Source: an uncultured Lachnospiraceae bacterium (GTDB lineage Bacteria; Bacillota; Clostridia; Lachnospirales; Lachnospiraceae). Taken from it: DNA of 34,086 bases. Location: contig CAJTOW010000030.1 of assembly GCA_910577655.1 (NCBI GenBank), positions 1-34,086 of the forward strand, in the 5' to 3' direction. The notes under the pieces are model-generated. The model had not been told where the DNA came from and ran no database searches. It worked only from the letters and a program-made list of their open reading frames with translations. The position numbers and the translations under genes are program-made. Below, piece by piece: positions 8,069 through 15,871 of this stretch (positions within the stretch are counted from its first letter, which is position 1; the number at the start of each line of letters is the position of its first letter).

Positions 8069-8419
8069 ATGTTTCCAGTGATTGATAAGAAACAGACAGG
8101 AAAACGCATCCGGGAACTGATGGATGCAAGGAATATAACCGTTCAGGATGTGCGGGCCGGCCTGGGTCTGGAGAGTACCCAGAGTGTATATTACTGGCTC
8201 AATGGCAGGAGTCTGCCAAACATTGATAATCTGTATGCTTTAAGTTATCTGCTCCAGGTGCCGATGGATGATATGATCTGCGGAAACAGGGGGTGGAATT
8301 CCGGTATGACAAAAGAGGGGCAGCAGATCAGCCTGGTGGATCCCGGGAGCCTTCTGTACACAGAGGCTGTCAGAATCCAGTATATAAACCAGTTATATAA
8401 CTGCGGCATGACGGCATAG
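8069..8419 (+). CDS. Small XRE-type helix-turn-helix protein
   Basis: A 116-residue protein. Residues about 9-70 form a Cro/C1-like helix-turn-helix: KRIRELMDARNITVQDVRAGLG, then STQSVYYWLNGRSLPNIDNL, ending with the usual YALSYLLQVPMDDMI helix. The remaining 45 residues have no recognisable domain. AGGAGG lies 7 bases before the ATG. The next gene, 121 bases downstream, encodes the large WYL-helicase-nuclease fusion. Such small regulators often control an adjacent accessory gene, which is an inference here. A truncated palindromic element separates the two genes. Confidence 0.8.
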   Translation: MFPVIDKKQTGKRIRELMDARNITVQDVRAGLGLESTQSVYYWLNGRSLPNIDNLYALSYLLQVPMDDMICGNRGWNSGMTKEGQQISLVDPGSLLYTEAVRIQYINQLYNCGMTA

Positions 8420-8436
8420 CAGCCGTATGCGTTTTG

Positions 8437-8518
8437 GTTTACTGTTCACCGGGTGCATTTTCTTGTCCGGCTGCGCCGGACAAGAAGCATCGGGCGGACG
8501 CCCGGTGTGGAAAACTAT
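8437..8518. repeat. Composite palindromic element, truncated copy C
   Basis: Same orientation as copy B. It begins like a terminal repeat (GTTTACTGTTCACCGGG), has a hairpin with perfect 12-nt arms (TTCTTGTCCGGC at 8460-8471, complement at 8475-8486), then a second hairpin (8488-8507, one mismatch), and stops at TGGAAAAC, just where the 19-nt-arm hairpin of copies A and B would begin. The third hairpin and the right end are missing. It occupies most of the leader of the helicase-fusion gene. Confidence 0.8.
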
Positions 8519-8540
8519 CATTTAAAGGAGACACTGCCTT

Positions 8541-11500
8541 ATGACCCCCATCCACCGCGACATCTTCAAAGCCATCCACGAAGGCAGATGGCTGACCATC
8601 GAGTACCGCAACAGCAGCAGCCAGATCACACGGTACTGGATCGGCATTCTGGATCTGAATGTTTCCAGAAGGTCGCTGTGTGTGGAGGGGCTGCACCTGG
8701 GCCAGTATACCTTAAAGCAGCTGGATACCATCTATATTGATTCTATCTTGTCCTCCAGGGTTCTGGAGGGCTCTTACTGTCCGGTGAATGAGAACCTTGT
8801 CCGGGACATCCATGAAAACCCTCACAAATACAAAACCATCTTTGACCAGGTAGCCAATCTGAAGATTCTGGACTATCTGGAGAACTGCAGCCGGATGGAT
8901 ACGACTCCCTACCGGACGGATTTTTCTCTGGTGCGGTACCTGGACAGGGACAGCTTCCATGGGGAGGTATACCCTCTGGATGACGGGCAGTTTTGTAAGA
9001 TCGTACAGGAATTCCAGATCCGGGCGGACCAGGACAGGAGGCGGGAGCAGGAAGCGGCAGGTCAGCGGAATCTTTCCTCGTCCCGGAAGCTTACCATCCA
9101 GCAGCTGGCCATGAATGTCTTAAGTATCCACACGGCAAAGGGCCTGTATGTTCTGGCCTGCCGGCGGCTGAATCTGGACGTGAAGAACCGCTGTCTCAAA
9201 CCGGGAGAGGATATCACTGTGTGTACAGAATTCACGGTTTCCGGCACCCGTGAGAGTATCCGCAGGTATCTGGACGGGGCGGATTATGAGCTTTTGCAGG
9301 ATTTTGAGGGGAACCAGGAGCGGATCAAGGATGCCATCACCCGTACCAGCAGGGGTACATCCGGTGTGGATGATATGCCTTATGTGATCGGCCTGGGAAT
9401 GGACGTAGCCATAGACCTCCACCGTGAGTATGGGGCCATTCTGGAGATGTACAGGAAGGATCAGGTGCCGGTGCCGGTCCGGGCCTTCTTCGGGGATCTA
9501 CTGGACCGGCCCCGCAGCAGGCGGACAGTGCCCATCACCCTTATGGACCGCAGGATCAATCTGGATCAGCTTCTGGCCATTGACCATGCCATGAAGTATC
9601 CCGTGGCCTATGTCCAGGGACCGCCGGGGACAGGCAAGACCAACACCATCATCAATACCATCCTGACGGCTTTCTTCAATGAGAAGACGGTTCTTTTCAC
9701 CGCTTACAACAACCATCCTATTGACGGCGTGGTGGAGAAGCTGACTTCCCTTACCTATCGGGACAAGCAGATCCCTTTTCCGGTGATCCGCCTGGGCAAC
9801 AGCCAGAAGGTGCGGGAAGCATTGTCCCATATGCGGGCCTTGTATGAACAGACGAAACAGATTCCGGTCTTTGACAAGACCCTGAGCCGGAACAGGGACA
9901 ACCAGGCGGAACAGATGAAACGCCTGGCAGAGCTTCTGCGCCGGTATGAGGACAAGCTGGATCTGAAGGAGCGCAGCGAGACCATAGGGCGCCTTTTGGA
10001 GTACAGTCAGAGCTGGAACGGTTCCATGCAGATGCTTCCCTTTGAGGCGGACTTAAAAGGAAGACAGCTGTCAAGAGTCAACCGGCAGATGCAGCGGCTG
10101 GGGGAGATCACTGATGAAGACGCCCTGGCCCTTCTGGCGGATGATGGGGAGGAGCTTAAAAAATATCTCTATTATACCTCGGTGCGTTACATCCAGAAGC
10201 TGGATAGTCCTGGGTGCCGGCGGCTTCGGGAGATCCTTTTCATGGAGGAGGAAGAGGAAAGGCTGGCGGCATTTCAGGACTATCTGGGAGAGACGGAGAA
10301 CCTGCACAGGTTTCTGCAGGTATTCCCGGTGGTGGCTACCACCTGCATCTCCGCCCACAGGCTTGGAACACCGGAGAACCAGTTTGATATGACGGTCATG
10401 GATGAGGCCAGCCAGTGCAACCTGGCTGTAGGACTGGTGCCGGTGATCCGGGGGAAGAATCTGATGCTGGTGGGGGATCCCCAGCAGCTGAATCCGGTGA
10501 TCCTCCTGGATGAGGTGACCAACCAGAAGCTGCGAAAGAAGTACGGGGTTTCGGATGAGTATGACTACCGGCGTAATTCCATCTACAAAGCATTTCTGGC
10601 TTGTGATTCTGTCAGCGATGAGGTGCTGCTGCGCTACCACTACCGGTGCAACCGGAAGATCATTGAATTCAACAACCAGAAATATTACAATTCCCGGCTT
10701 CTCATCTGCTCGGAAAGTGAAGAGCGCCAGCCTCTGGTCTATGTAAATATATCTGACGGAAGGACGGATTATAAGAACACAGCCCCTGCGGAGGTGGAGG
10801 AGATCATCCGGTATGCCGAAAATCATAAGGATAAGTCCATCGGAGTGATCACACCCTTTGTCAACCAGAGAAGGGCCATCGAGCAGCGTCTGAAGGAAGC
10901 CCGTCTGGATCATGTGACCTGCGGAACAGTCCATGCCTTCCAGGGGGATGAAAAGGATGTGGTACTCTTCTCCACCGCTATCACCGACGATACCTTCGGG
11001 GGAACCTATGAATGGCTCAAGAACAATAAGGAGCTGATTAATGTGGCCACCTCCCGTGCAAGGGAGCAGCTGATTGTTCTGGCTAACGGAAAGAATCTGG
11101 AGCGGCTCCACCAGCAGGAGGGGGAGGACGACCTATATGATCTGGTCCGTTATGTCCGGTCCAATGGCACCACCAGGGTCACGGCCAAGGAGGCAGGATC
11201 CCGGGCCCTGGGGATCAAGCCTTTCAGCACAGAGACAGAAGAAGCATTCCTCCAGAATCTGAACCATGCCCTTGAGAATATCTGGCTGTCCCAGAGCCGG
11301 TTTACGGTGGAGAAGGAAGTGTCTGTCTCCCATGTGTTCCAGGAGGAGGTGGAGGGCAGTGAGCTTTTTTACTCCGGCCAGCTGGATTTCGTGGTCTATG
11401 AGCAGGGGGGAGACGGCAGCTGTCCGGTGCTTGCCATTGAGCTGGACGGAAAGGAGCATTACGAGCCGGAGATCGTCATGGCCCGGGACAGGAAGAAACA

Positions 11501-11612
11501 GGAAATCTGCAAAGCCCATAATCTGGAGCTGATCCGGGTGGAGAATTCCTATGCCAGACGGTACCAGCATATCAAAGGGATCCTGGAAGCGTATTTTAAG
11601 ATTCGGCATTAA
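8541..11612 (+). CDS. WYL-like domain / SF1 (UPF1-Dna2-type) helicase / PD-(D/E)XK nuclease-like fusion
   Basis: A 1023-residue protein with three parts. Residues 1-75 resemble a WYL ligand-sensing domain (IFKAIHEGRWLTIEYRN, then an ending like FRLDRI). Residues about 340-860 are a superfamily-1 helicase core: Walker A GPPGTGKT (360-367), DEASQ (621-625), GDPQQL (645-650), LRYHYRCN (697-704), GTVHAFQGDEKD (795-806) and NVATSRA (834-840). Residues about 900-1020 look like a DUF2726/Vsr-type nuclease fold with D949, E967-x-D969-x-K971 and a later LIRVEN strand. This is the architecture of nucleic-acid-processing or antiphage proteins such as DUF4011-helicase-Vsr, but activity is inferred. AAAGGAG precedes the ATG by about 10 bases. 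An XRE gene lies upstream. Confidence 0.85.
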   Translation: MTPIHRDIFKAIHEGRWLTIEYRNSSSQITRYWIGILDLNVSRRSLCVEGLHLGQYTLKQLDTIYIDSILSSRVLEGSYCPVNENLVRDIHENPHKYKTIFDQVANLKILDYLENCSRMDTTPYRTDFSLVRYLDRDSFHGEVYPLDDGQFCKIVQEFQIRADQDRRREQEAAGQRNLSSSRKLTIQQLAMNVLSIHTAKGLYVLACRRLNLDVKNRCLKPGEDITVCTEFTVSGTRESIRRYLDGADYELLQDFEGNQERIKDAITRTSRGTSGVDDMPYVIGLGMDVAIDLHREYGAILEMYRKDQVPVPVRAFFGDLLDRPRSRRTVPITLMDRRINLDQLLAIDHAMKYPVAYVQGPPGTGKTNTIINTILTAFFNEKTVLFTAYNNHPIDGVVEKLTSLTYRDKQIPFPVIRLGNSQKVREALSHMRALYEQTKQIPVFDKTLSRNRDNQAEQMKRLAELLRRYEDKLDLKERSETIGRLLEYSQSWNGSMQMLPFEADLKGRQLSRVNRQMQRLGEITDEDALALLADDGEELKKYLYYTSVRYIQKLDSPGCRRLREILFMEEEEERLAAFQDYLGETENLHRFLQVFPVVATTCISAHRLGTPENQFDMTVMDEASQCNLAVGLVPVIRGKNLMLVGDPQQLNPVILLDEVTNQKLRKKYGVSDEYDYRRNSIYKAFLACDSVSDEVLLRYHYRCNRKIIEFNNQKYYNSRLLICSESEERQPLVYVNISDGRTDYKNTAPAEVEEIIRYAENHKDKSIGVITPFVNQRRAIEQRLKEARLDHVTCGTVHAFQGDEKDVVLFSTAITDDTFGGTYEWLKNNKELINVATSRAREQLIVLANGKNLERLHQQEGEDDLYDLVRYVRSNGTTRVTAKEAGSRALGIKPFSTETEEAFLQNLNHALENIWLSQSRFTVEKEVSVSHVFQEEVEGSELFYSGQLDFVVYEQGGDGSCPVLAIELDGKEHYEPEIVMARDRKKQEICKAHNLELIRVENSYARRYQHIKGILEAYFKIRH

Positions 11613-11615
11613 GGG

Positions 11616-11742
11616 TTAGTACTACAGCGCACATTCCGAAATCAGTCTATGTGAAACTACAGTATTCGGCTATAATTACTGCTGATTTCACAAAAATTTC
11701 GTTGTAAAAAGCAGGTATCATGTCATAAGTTCGCTGTAGTAT
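11616..11742. repeat. Palindromic element of a second type (AGTACTACAGCG ends)
   Basis: AGTACTACAGCG at about 11617 and CGCTGTAGTATT near 11731-11742 form terminal inverted repeats around about 105 bp. An inner pair, GAAATCAG and CTGATTTC, gives a nested hairpin. There is no reading frame. The end abuts a 33-nt fragment of the 166-bp element. This occupies the first third of the 415-base gap after the helicase gene; the rest holds that fragment, one degenerate GTAACAGTTCA-type repeat and no gene I can support. Confidence 0.6.
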
Positions 11743-11775
11743 TAGAGCGTGTCTGAAAATTCATTCCCGGCATCT
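11743..11775. repeat. 33-nt terminal fragment of the 166-bp element
   Basis: The 33 bases starting TAGAGCGTGTCTGAAAATT match, with one difference, the reverse complement of 12887-12919, the right end of the 166-bp element. Only this end is present. Confidence 0.75.
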
Positions 11776-11928
11776 CAGCCCGTCTGAACTGTGCTTCAGG
11801 CGTATTTTCTGTATTTTGCAGGCGGATGACTAATTAATTTTCTGATGATGACGATATATTCATTAAGGGTTAAGATCAGACAGTCAGGGAGAATGTCGGC
11901 ATTCTGCCCCGTGAGACGTGTAATAGTC

Positions 11929-11959
11929 GTAACGGTTTAAGGGGCGTCTGAGCTGTTGC
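11929..11959. repeat. Degenerate 31-nt palindromic repeat
   Basis: The stretch from GTAACGGTTTA to TGAGCTGTTGC keeps the length and loop position of R1 but with several changes in arms and loop. It lies about 70 bases before the start of the unrecognised 218-residue gene. Confidence 0.55.
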
Positions 11960-12027
11960 TGATAGTCCGGTACAGGATGGAGCCTGGAGACCGGACTGGT
12001 TGACAGAGATGGAAGGAGGATCAGTTT

Positions 12028-12684
12028 ATGCGGATCGGAGGAAACGGTGTACAGGATTACCAGTCCATTTTGCAGATGCTGCAGCGTCTCAATGGAAAGA
12101 AGAAGACCAGTTCTACAGATATTTTCGGGATGCTGGGAACAAAGACATCAGGGAGCGGTTCAGCTTCGGATATGGTGGAGGTAGTGCCGGGATTTTTCTG
12201 TAAGAATGATCCCAGGATCATTGCCAATTTCCGGAAGAATTTTGATGAGGACGGGGATTTGTACAATTCCCATGGAATCGCCGGAATGGATATCACCGGG
12301 AAGGATCCTTCCGAGTGGCACAAGATCGTGGATGTGTCGGAGGAAGGCAGACAGAGCATGTTCGATATGGTCAAGAGGGAATTCATCCAGGAGAAGGGCA
12401 TTGCCAATGGGGATACTACCCAGCGGAGCGAGGTGTTTGCCGCTTACCAGCGCAGCATCCCCAAGCAGGACCGGCTGACAGCCACCTGGACCCTGGGGCA
12501 ATACGAGCGGCAGTACAATAAGGCCATGTACGAGGCCGTGCGGGCCAGCAATCCCAACTGGCAGCCAGGGATGGATTTTGACGAGAGTGTCTTAAGCGGG
12601 ATTACCCGGGAGTCTGTGGAGGCCAGGATCGTGCAGACAGGGAGTGATTCCCTGGGGCTTAGATCCATTGACTGTATGGCGTAA
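12028..12684 (+). CDS. Unrecognised protein, 218 residues
   Basis: I do not recognise this family. The start ATG follows GGAGG with 8-base spacing, so it is likely expressed. The first 25 residues (MRIGGNGVQDYQSILQMLQRL) look helical and amphipathic. A Ser/Thr/Gly-rich segment follows (about 28-46, TSSTDIFGMLGTKTSGSGSAS), then a soluble, charged remainder with many Asp, Trp and Tyr. There is no signal peptide, membrane helix or Cys pattern. It stands alone: palindromic repeats fill the gaps on both sides, and it is in the same direction as the helicase fusion upstream and moeA downstream, though 415 and 634 bases away. Confidence 0.7.
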   Translation: MRIGGNGVQDYQSILQMLQRLNGKKKTSSTDIFGMLGTKTSGSGSASDMVEVVPGFFCKNDPRIIANFRKNFDEDGDLYNSHGIAGMDITGKDPSEWHKIVDVSEEGRQSMFDMVKREFIQEKGIANGDTTQRSEVFAAYQRSIPKQDRLTATWTLGQYERQYNKAMYEAVRASNPNWQPGMDFDESVLSGITRESVEARIVQTGSDSLGLRSIDCMA

Positions 12685-12754
12685 AGCAGAGCATTCCTGG
12701 ATCTGTGTGTCTGCAAAGCGACGGCGTAGTGGTTCCTGCATCAAGTACGGAGTA

Positions 12755-12920
12755 CTAGAGCGTGTTTGAAAATTGCTTTCTGGTAGCTGTGCGTCACACT
12801 TTGTGGGAGATTTGGCCCAAATGAACGCGGCGTAGTGGGCTACGTTAAGTGAATTTGGGCCAAATATACCGCAAAGTGGGGCGTGCAGATGCCGGGAATG
12901 AATTTTCAAACACGCTCTAG
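12755..12920. mobile_element. 166-bp MITE-like element with perfect 20-bp terminal inverted repeats
   Basis: Bases 12755-12774 (CTAGAGCGTGTTTGAAAATT) and 12901-12920 are exact reverse complements. Inside, GCGTCACACTTTG pairs imperfectly with CAAAGTGGGGCGTGC, and ATTTGGCCCAAAT pairs perfectly with ATTTGGGCCAAAT, so nearly the whole element can fold into one long hairpin. It contains no protein. A one-end fragment lies at 11743-11775. The structure fits a non-autonomous transposon mobilised by an enzyme encoded elsewhere. A flanking CTGCAAAGC / GCTTTGCAG pair may mean it landed inside an older palindrome. Confidence 0.8.
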
Positions 12921-13318
12921 CTTTGCAGGCGTGCAGATGGCGTAGATAGCGGGTGCTTAATTCACTGGAATTTCCGCAAGGCAGTACTGGTTATGTAACC
13001 TGCAAAACTGTGAGAGGGAGAAGCTTCGGCTGTGATAAAAGTCAGGATTTTCTATCAGGAAGATAACGGGTGGATACAGAAAATCGTTGTTTTCTTAAAT
13101 GGAGAAAGGACTTTTTTCACAGCCACTTTTTGTTTATAAGTGGTAATCATGGGATAGATGTGGTAAACTATTACGAGTTTCCGACGCGTTCCGGGGGCAG
13201 GAGGATGACCGTCTGAACTCTCGCAAATTGTAAGAATATGATTCGGAAATATATATGGGGCAGCAGCCAGGGGGGAGAATGGACTGTTGCCGGATGAGAC
13301 GAAAAGGAGGGCATAGAG
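12921..13318. other. Gene-free gap upstream of moeA
   Basis: No supported gene lies here. I looked for a molybdenum-cofactor riboswitch and saw no convincing core. AT-rich stretches around 13080-13175 could hold the moeA promoter, but no pair of boxes stands out. A GTCTGAACT half-site related to the palindromic family lies near 13210. AAGGAGG before 13319 is the moeA ribosome binding site. Confidence 0.5.
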
Positions 13319-14548
13319 ATGGCACAGAATTATCCGGTGCAGGTGGAGATGGAGCAGGGAAAGGAGTTGTTTCTTTCTGGTGTGAATCCCGTGGGGACAG
13401 AGAAGGTTTGCCTGGAGGAGGCTTTGGGCAGGGTTCTGGCGGAAGATATCCAGGCCAGGGAGAATATCCCTCCCTTTGACCGGTCTCCTCTGGATGGGTA
13501 TGCACTCCGTTCTTCGGATATTGCAGGGGCGTCCCGGGAGGAGCCGGTGACGCTTTCGGTCATGGAGGAGGTTCCTGCAGGAGCTGTGGCCCAAAAGCCG
13601 GTGGAGGCCGGGGAGGCGGTGCGGATCATGACCGGGGCGCCGGTTCCTGCCGGGGCAGATGCTGTGGTCAGGTATGAGGATACCACTTTTACAGAAGAGA
13701 CAGTCACCTTGTCCTGGCCGGTAGTGTCCGGCAGCAATATTGTCCTGGCCGGCGAGGATGTCCGCGCCGGGGATGTGGTAGTGGAGAAGGGGGATGAGCT
13801 GAACGCTGCCAGGATCGGGGTTCTGGCAGCACTTGGTTATCCAGAGGTCCTGGTATATAAGAGGCCTCTGGTGCGGATCATCAGCACGGGAGATGAGCTG
13901 GTGGATGTTTCCGGGGAACTGACACCGGGGAAGATCCGTAACAGCAGCGCCTACATGATCAGGGCATTTTTGCAGAGCTGGGGGCTGGATGCACGGATCT
14001 ATGGAATCGTGAAGGATGAGAAGCAGGAGATACGCAGGGCTATAGAAGAATGCATGGAGGATGCGGACTGTGTGTTCACTACCGGCGGAGTCTCCGTAGG
14101 GGATTTTGATTTTGTATTGCCGTCCATGGAGGAGGCAGGAGCGGAAATCCTGTTCTGGAAGACGCAGATGAAGCCGGGCATGGCTACGATTGGCGCCAGA
14201 AAAGGGAGGATACTGCTGGCAGGTCTCTCCGGGAATCCGTCGGCTGCTGCCGCTGCCTTGTTCGTCTTATGTCTGCCTGCCCTTAGGAAGCTGTGCGGCA
14301 GGAGAGAGTGGGAGCTGCCCATGATCCAGGTCATGCTGCCGGAGGGCTATGGCAAGGCAAGCCCCGGAGGGAGGATACTGCCGGGCCGCCTAAGGATCCA
14401 GGATGGGAAACCCTGCTTCATCACCCAGAAGCATCAGGCCAACGGGATGATCAGTCCCTGGAGCAGCTGCAATCTGGTAGCAGTGGTGCCCAGGGGGAGC
14501 GGGGCTCTGGAGAAGGGGACGATGGTACATGCCTATTATCTCCCTTAA
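13319..14548 (+). CDS. moeA: Molybdopterin molybdotransferase MoeA
   Basis: A 409-residue enzyme that inserts molybdate into adenylylated molybdopterin in the last step of molybdenum cofactor synthesis. Hallmarks are PPFDRSPLDGYALR (D59 at the position of the conserved MDGYA aspartate), GAPVPAGADAVV, ISTGDEL, TTGGVSVGDFDF, MKPGMA and SGNPSAA. The order and spacing match the four-domain MoeA fold, with the MoCF-binding domain at about 180-330. AAGGAGG precedes the ATG. No other mo-gene or molybdoenzyme is in the window, so it is an isolated pathway member. The ackA promoter begins four bases after the stop. Confidence 0.92.
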   Translation: MAQNYPVQVEMEQGKELFLSGVNPVGTEKVCLEEALGRVLAEDIQARENIPPFDRSPLDGYALRSSDIAGASREEPVTLSVMEEVPAGAVAQKPVEAGEAVRIMTGAPVPAGADAVVRYEDTTFTEETVTLSWPVVSGSNIVLAGEDVRAGDVVVEKGDELNAARIGVLAALGYPEVLVYKRPLVRIISTGDELVDVSGELTPGKIRNSSAYMIRAFLQSWGLDARIYGIVKDEKQEIRRAIEECMEDADCVFTTGGVSVGDFDFVLPSMEEAGAEILFWKTQMKPGMATIGARKGRILLAGLSGNPSAAAAALFVLCLPALRKLCGRREWELPMIQVMLPEGYGKASPGGRILPGRLRIQDGKPCFITQKHQANGMISPWSSCNLVAVVPRGSGALEKGTMVHAYYLP

Positions 14549-14551
14549 ATT

Positions 14552-14580
14552 TTGACTTCCAGCTCCATTTGGTATATAAT
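14552..14580 (+). promoter_or_regulatory. Near-consensus promoter of ackA
   Basis: TTGACT (14552-14557), a 17-base spacer and a perfect TATAAT (14575-14580). It lies 66 bases before the ATG at 14647, so ackA has its own strong sigma-A-type promoter independent of moeA. The leader contains an imperfect GTACC...GGTAC hairpin (14582-14612). Confidence 0.8.
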
Positions 14581-14646
14581 CGTACCAGTTCAGGAGTTTT
14601 TTGAGCCGGTACATATTATACGACATTGGAGAGGAAACAGCAGTTT

Positions 14647-15858
14647 ATGAAAATATTGGTCATCAACAGCGGAAGTTCTTCACTGAAATTCCAGGTAATC
14701 GATTCTGGGACAGAGCAGGTTCTGGTCCGGGGAGTGTGTGAGAGGATCGGGATCGATGGGAGATTTACCTACAAGACAGATTCCGGGGTGGCAATCAGCG
14801 CCGCGCCGGTGGAGATGGAGAATCATACCCAGGCAGTCAATGTGCTGATGAAAGCCCTGGTAGACAAAGAAACGGGGATCATGAAGGATTTTTCGGAGAT
14901 CGATGTCATCGGTCACCGTCTGGTCCACGGCGGGGAGAAATTCACCGGCTCCGTGGTCATCACCGACGAGGTCATTGATGCCATGACAGAGTGCAACGAT
15001 CTGGCGCCTCTTCACAATCCGGCTAATCTGGTGGGGGTGGACGCATGCCGGAAGCTGATGCCGGATAAACTGATGGTGGGTGTGTTTGATACAGCCTTTA
15101 ACCAGACTATGGAGCCGAAAGCATTTCTTTACGGGCTGCCCTATAAGTATTATGAACAGTATAAGATCCGCCGGTACGGATTCCATGGGATCAGCCACAA
15201 GTACGTGTCCCAGCGGGCTGCGGAATTCATGGGGCAGGATATCCGCAGGGTGAAGACCATCGTCTGCCATCTGGGCAACGGTGCCAGCATCAGTGCGGTC
15301 AGGTACGGGAAGGTGATTGACAATTCCATGGGCTTTACGCCCCTGGAGGGCCTGGTCATGGGGACACGCTGCGGGGATGTGGATCCGGGAGCCCTGGAGT
15401 TTCTGGCCAAGAAGGAGAATCTGGATTTTAAGCAGGTTATGGCCATCCTGAACCAGGAGTCCGGCGTCCTGGGCATTTCCAGGAATCTGTCCAGTGATTT
15501 CCGTGAACTGAAGAATGCGGAGATCAAGTACAATGACAAGGCGGCCCTGGCCCGTGAAATCTTTGCCTACAAGGTAGCCAAGTATGTGGGCAGCTATGCG
15601 GCAGCCATGAACGGTGTGGATAATATCGTCTTCACTGCCGGAGTAGGGGAGAATGATTCCGATATGCGTCAGGAAATCTGTGATTATCTGGAATTTCTCG
15701 GGATTACCATCGACGAGGTGAAGAACCGGGACCAGGGGGAAGCGGTGCGGATCTCCACCGGCGGCTCCCGTGTCAATGTCCTGGTGATCAAGACCAACGA
15801 AGAGCTGGAAATCGCCAGGGAGGCGGCGGCAGTGGCAGGAGAACTGATGCGGCAGTAA
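14647..15858 (+). CDS. ackA: Acetate kinase
   Basis: A 403-residue enzyme converting acetyl phosphate and ADP to acetate and ATP, the energy-yielding step of acetate formation. Matches to the family are N7 in VINSGSSSLK, R91 in GHRLVHGG, D148 in VFDTAF, the YGFHGISHKYV loop, CHLGNGAS, GFTPLEGLVMGTRCGD and FTAGVGEN. The ATG at 14647 gives the standard MKILVIN start with GGAGAGGA upstream; a TTG at 14626 overlaps that site and is unlikely. Some usually constant positions differ (FNQTM for FHQTM, GISH for GTSH, TRCGD for TRSGD). The usual neighbour pta is absent. A patatin-like gene follows 13 bases downstream. Confidence 0.95.
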   Translation: MKILVINSGSSSLKFQVIDSGTEQVLVRGVCERIGIDGRFTYKTDSGVAISAAPVEMENHTQAVNVLMKALVDKETGIMKDFSEIDVIGHRLVHGGEKFTGSVVITDEVIDAMTECNDLAPLHNPANLVGVDACRKLMPDKLMVGVFDTAFNQTMEPKAFLYGLPYKYYEQYKIRRYGFHGISHKYVSQRAAEFMGQDIRRVKTIVCHLGNGASISAVRYGKVIDNSMGFTPLEGLVMGTRCGDVDPGALEFLAKKENLDFKQVMAILNQESGVLGISRNLSSDFRELKNAEIKYNDKAALAREIFAYKVAKYVGSYAAAMNGVDNIVFTAGVGENDSDMRQEICDYLEFLGITIDEVKNRDQGEAVRISTGGSRVNVLVIKTNEELEIAREAAAVAGELMRQ

Positions 15859-15871
15859 GGAGGTTTTGGAT

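Noticed and set aside
10071..11111. 346-codon minus-strand frame inside the helicase fusion gene
   Set aside because: Shadow of a clearly coding helicase core; no motif of its own.
12000..12203. Short frame overlapping the start of the 218-residue gene
   Set aside because: It is in another frame and lacks a ribosome site, while the 12028 start has GGAGG at correct spacing.
12921..13318. Possible molybdenum-cofactor riboswitch before moeA
   Set aside because: No recognisable conserved core or arrangement of stems.
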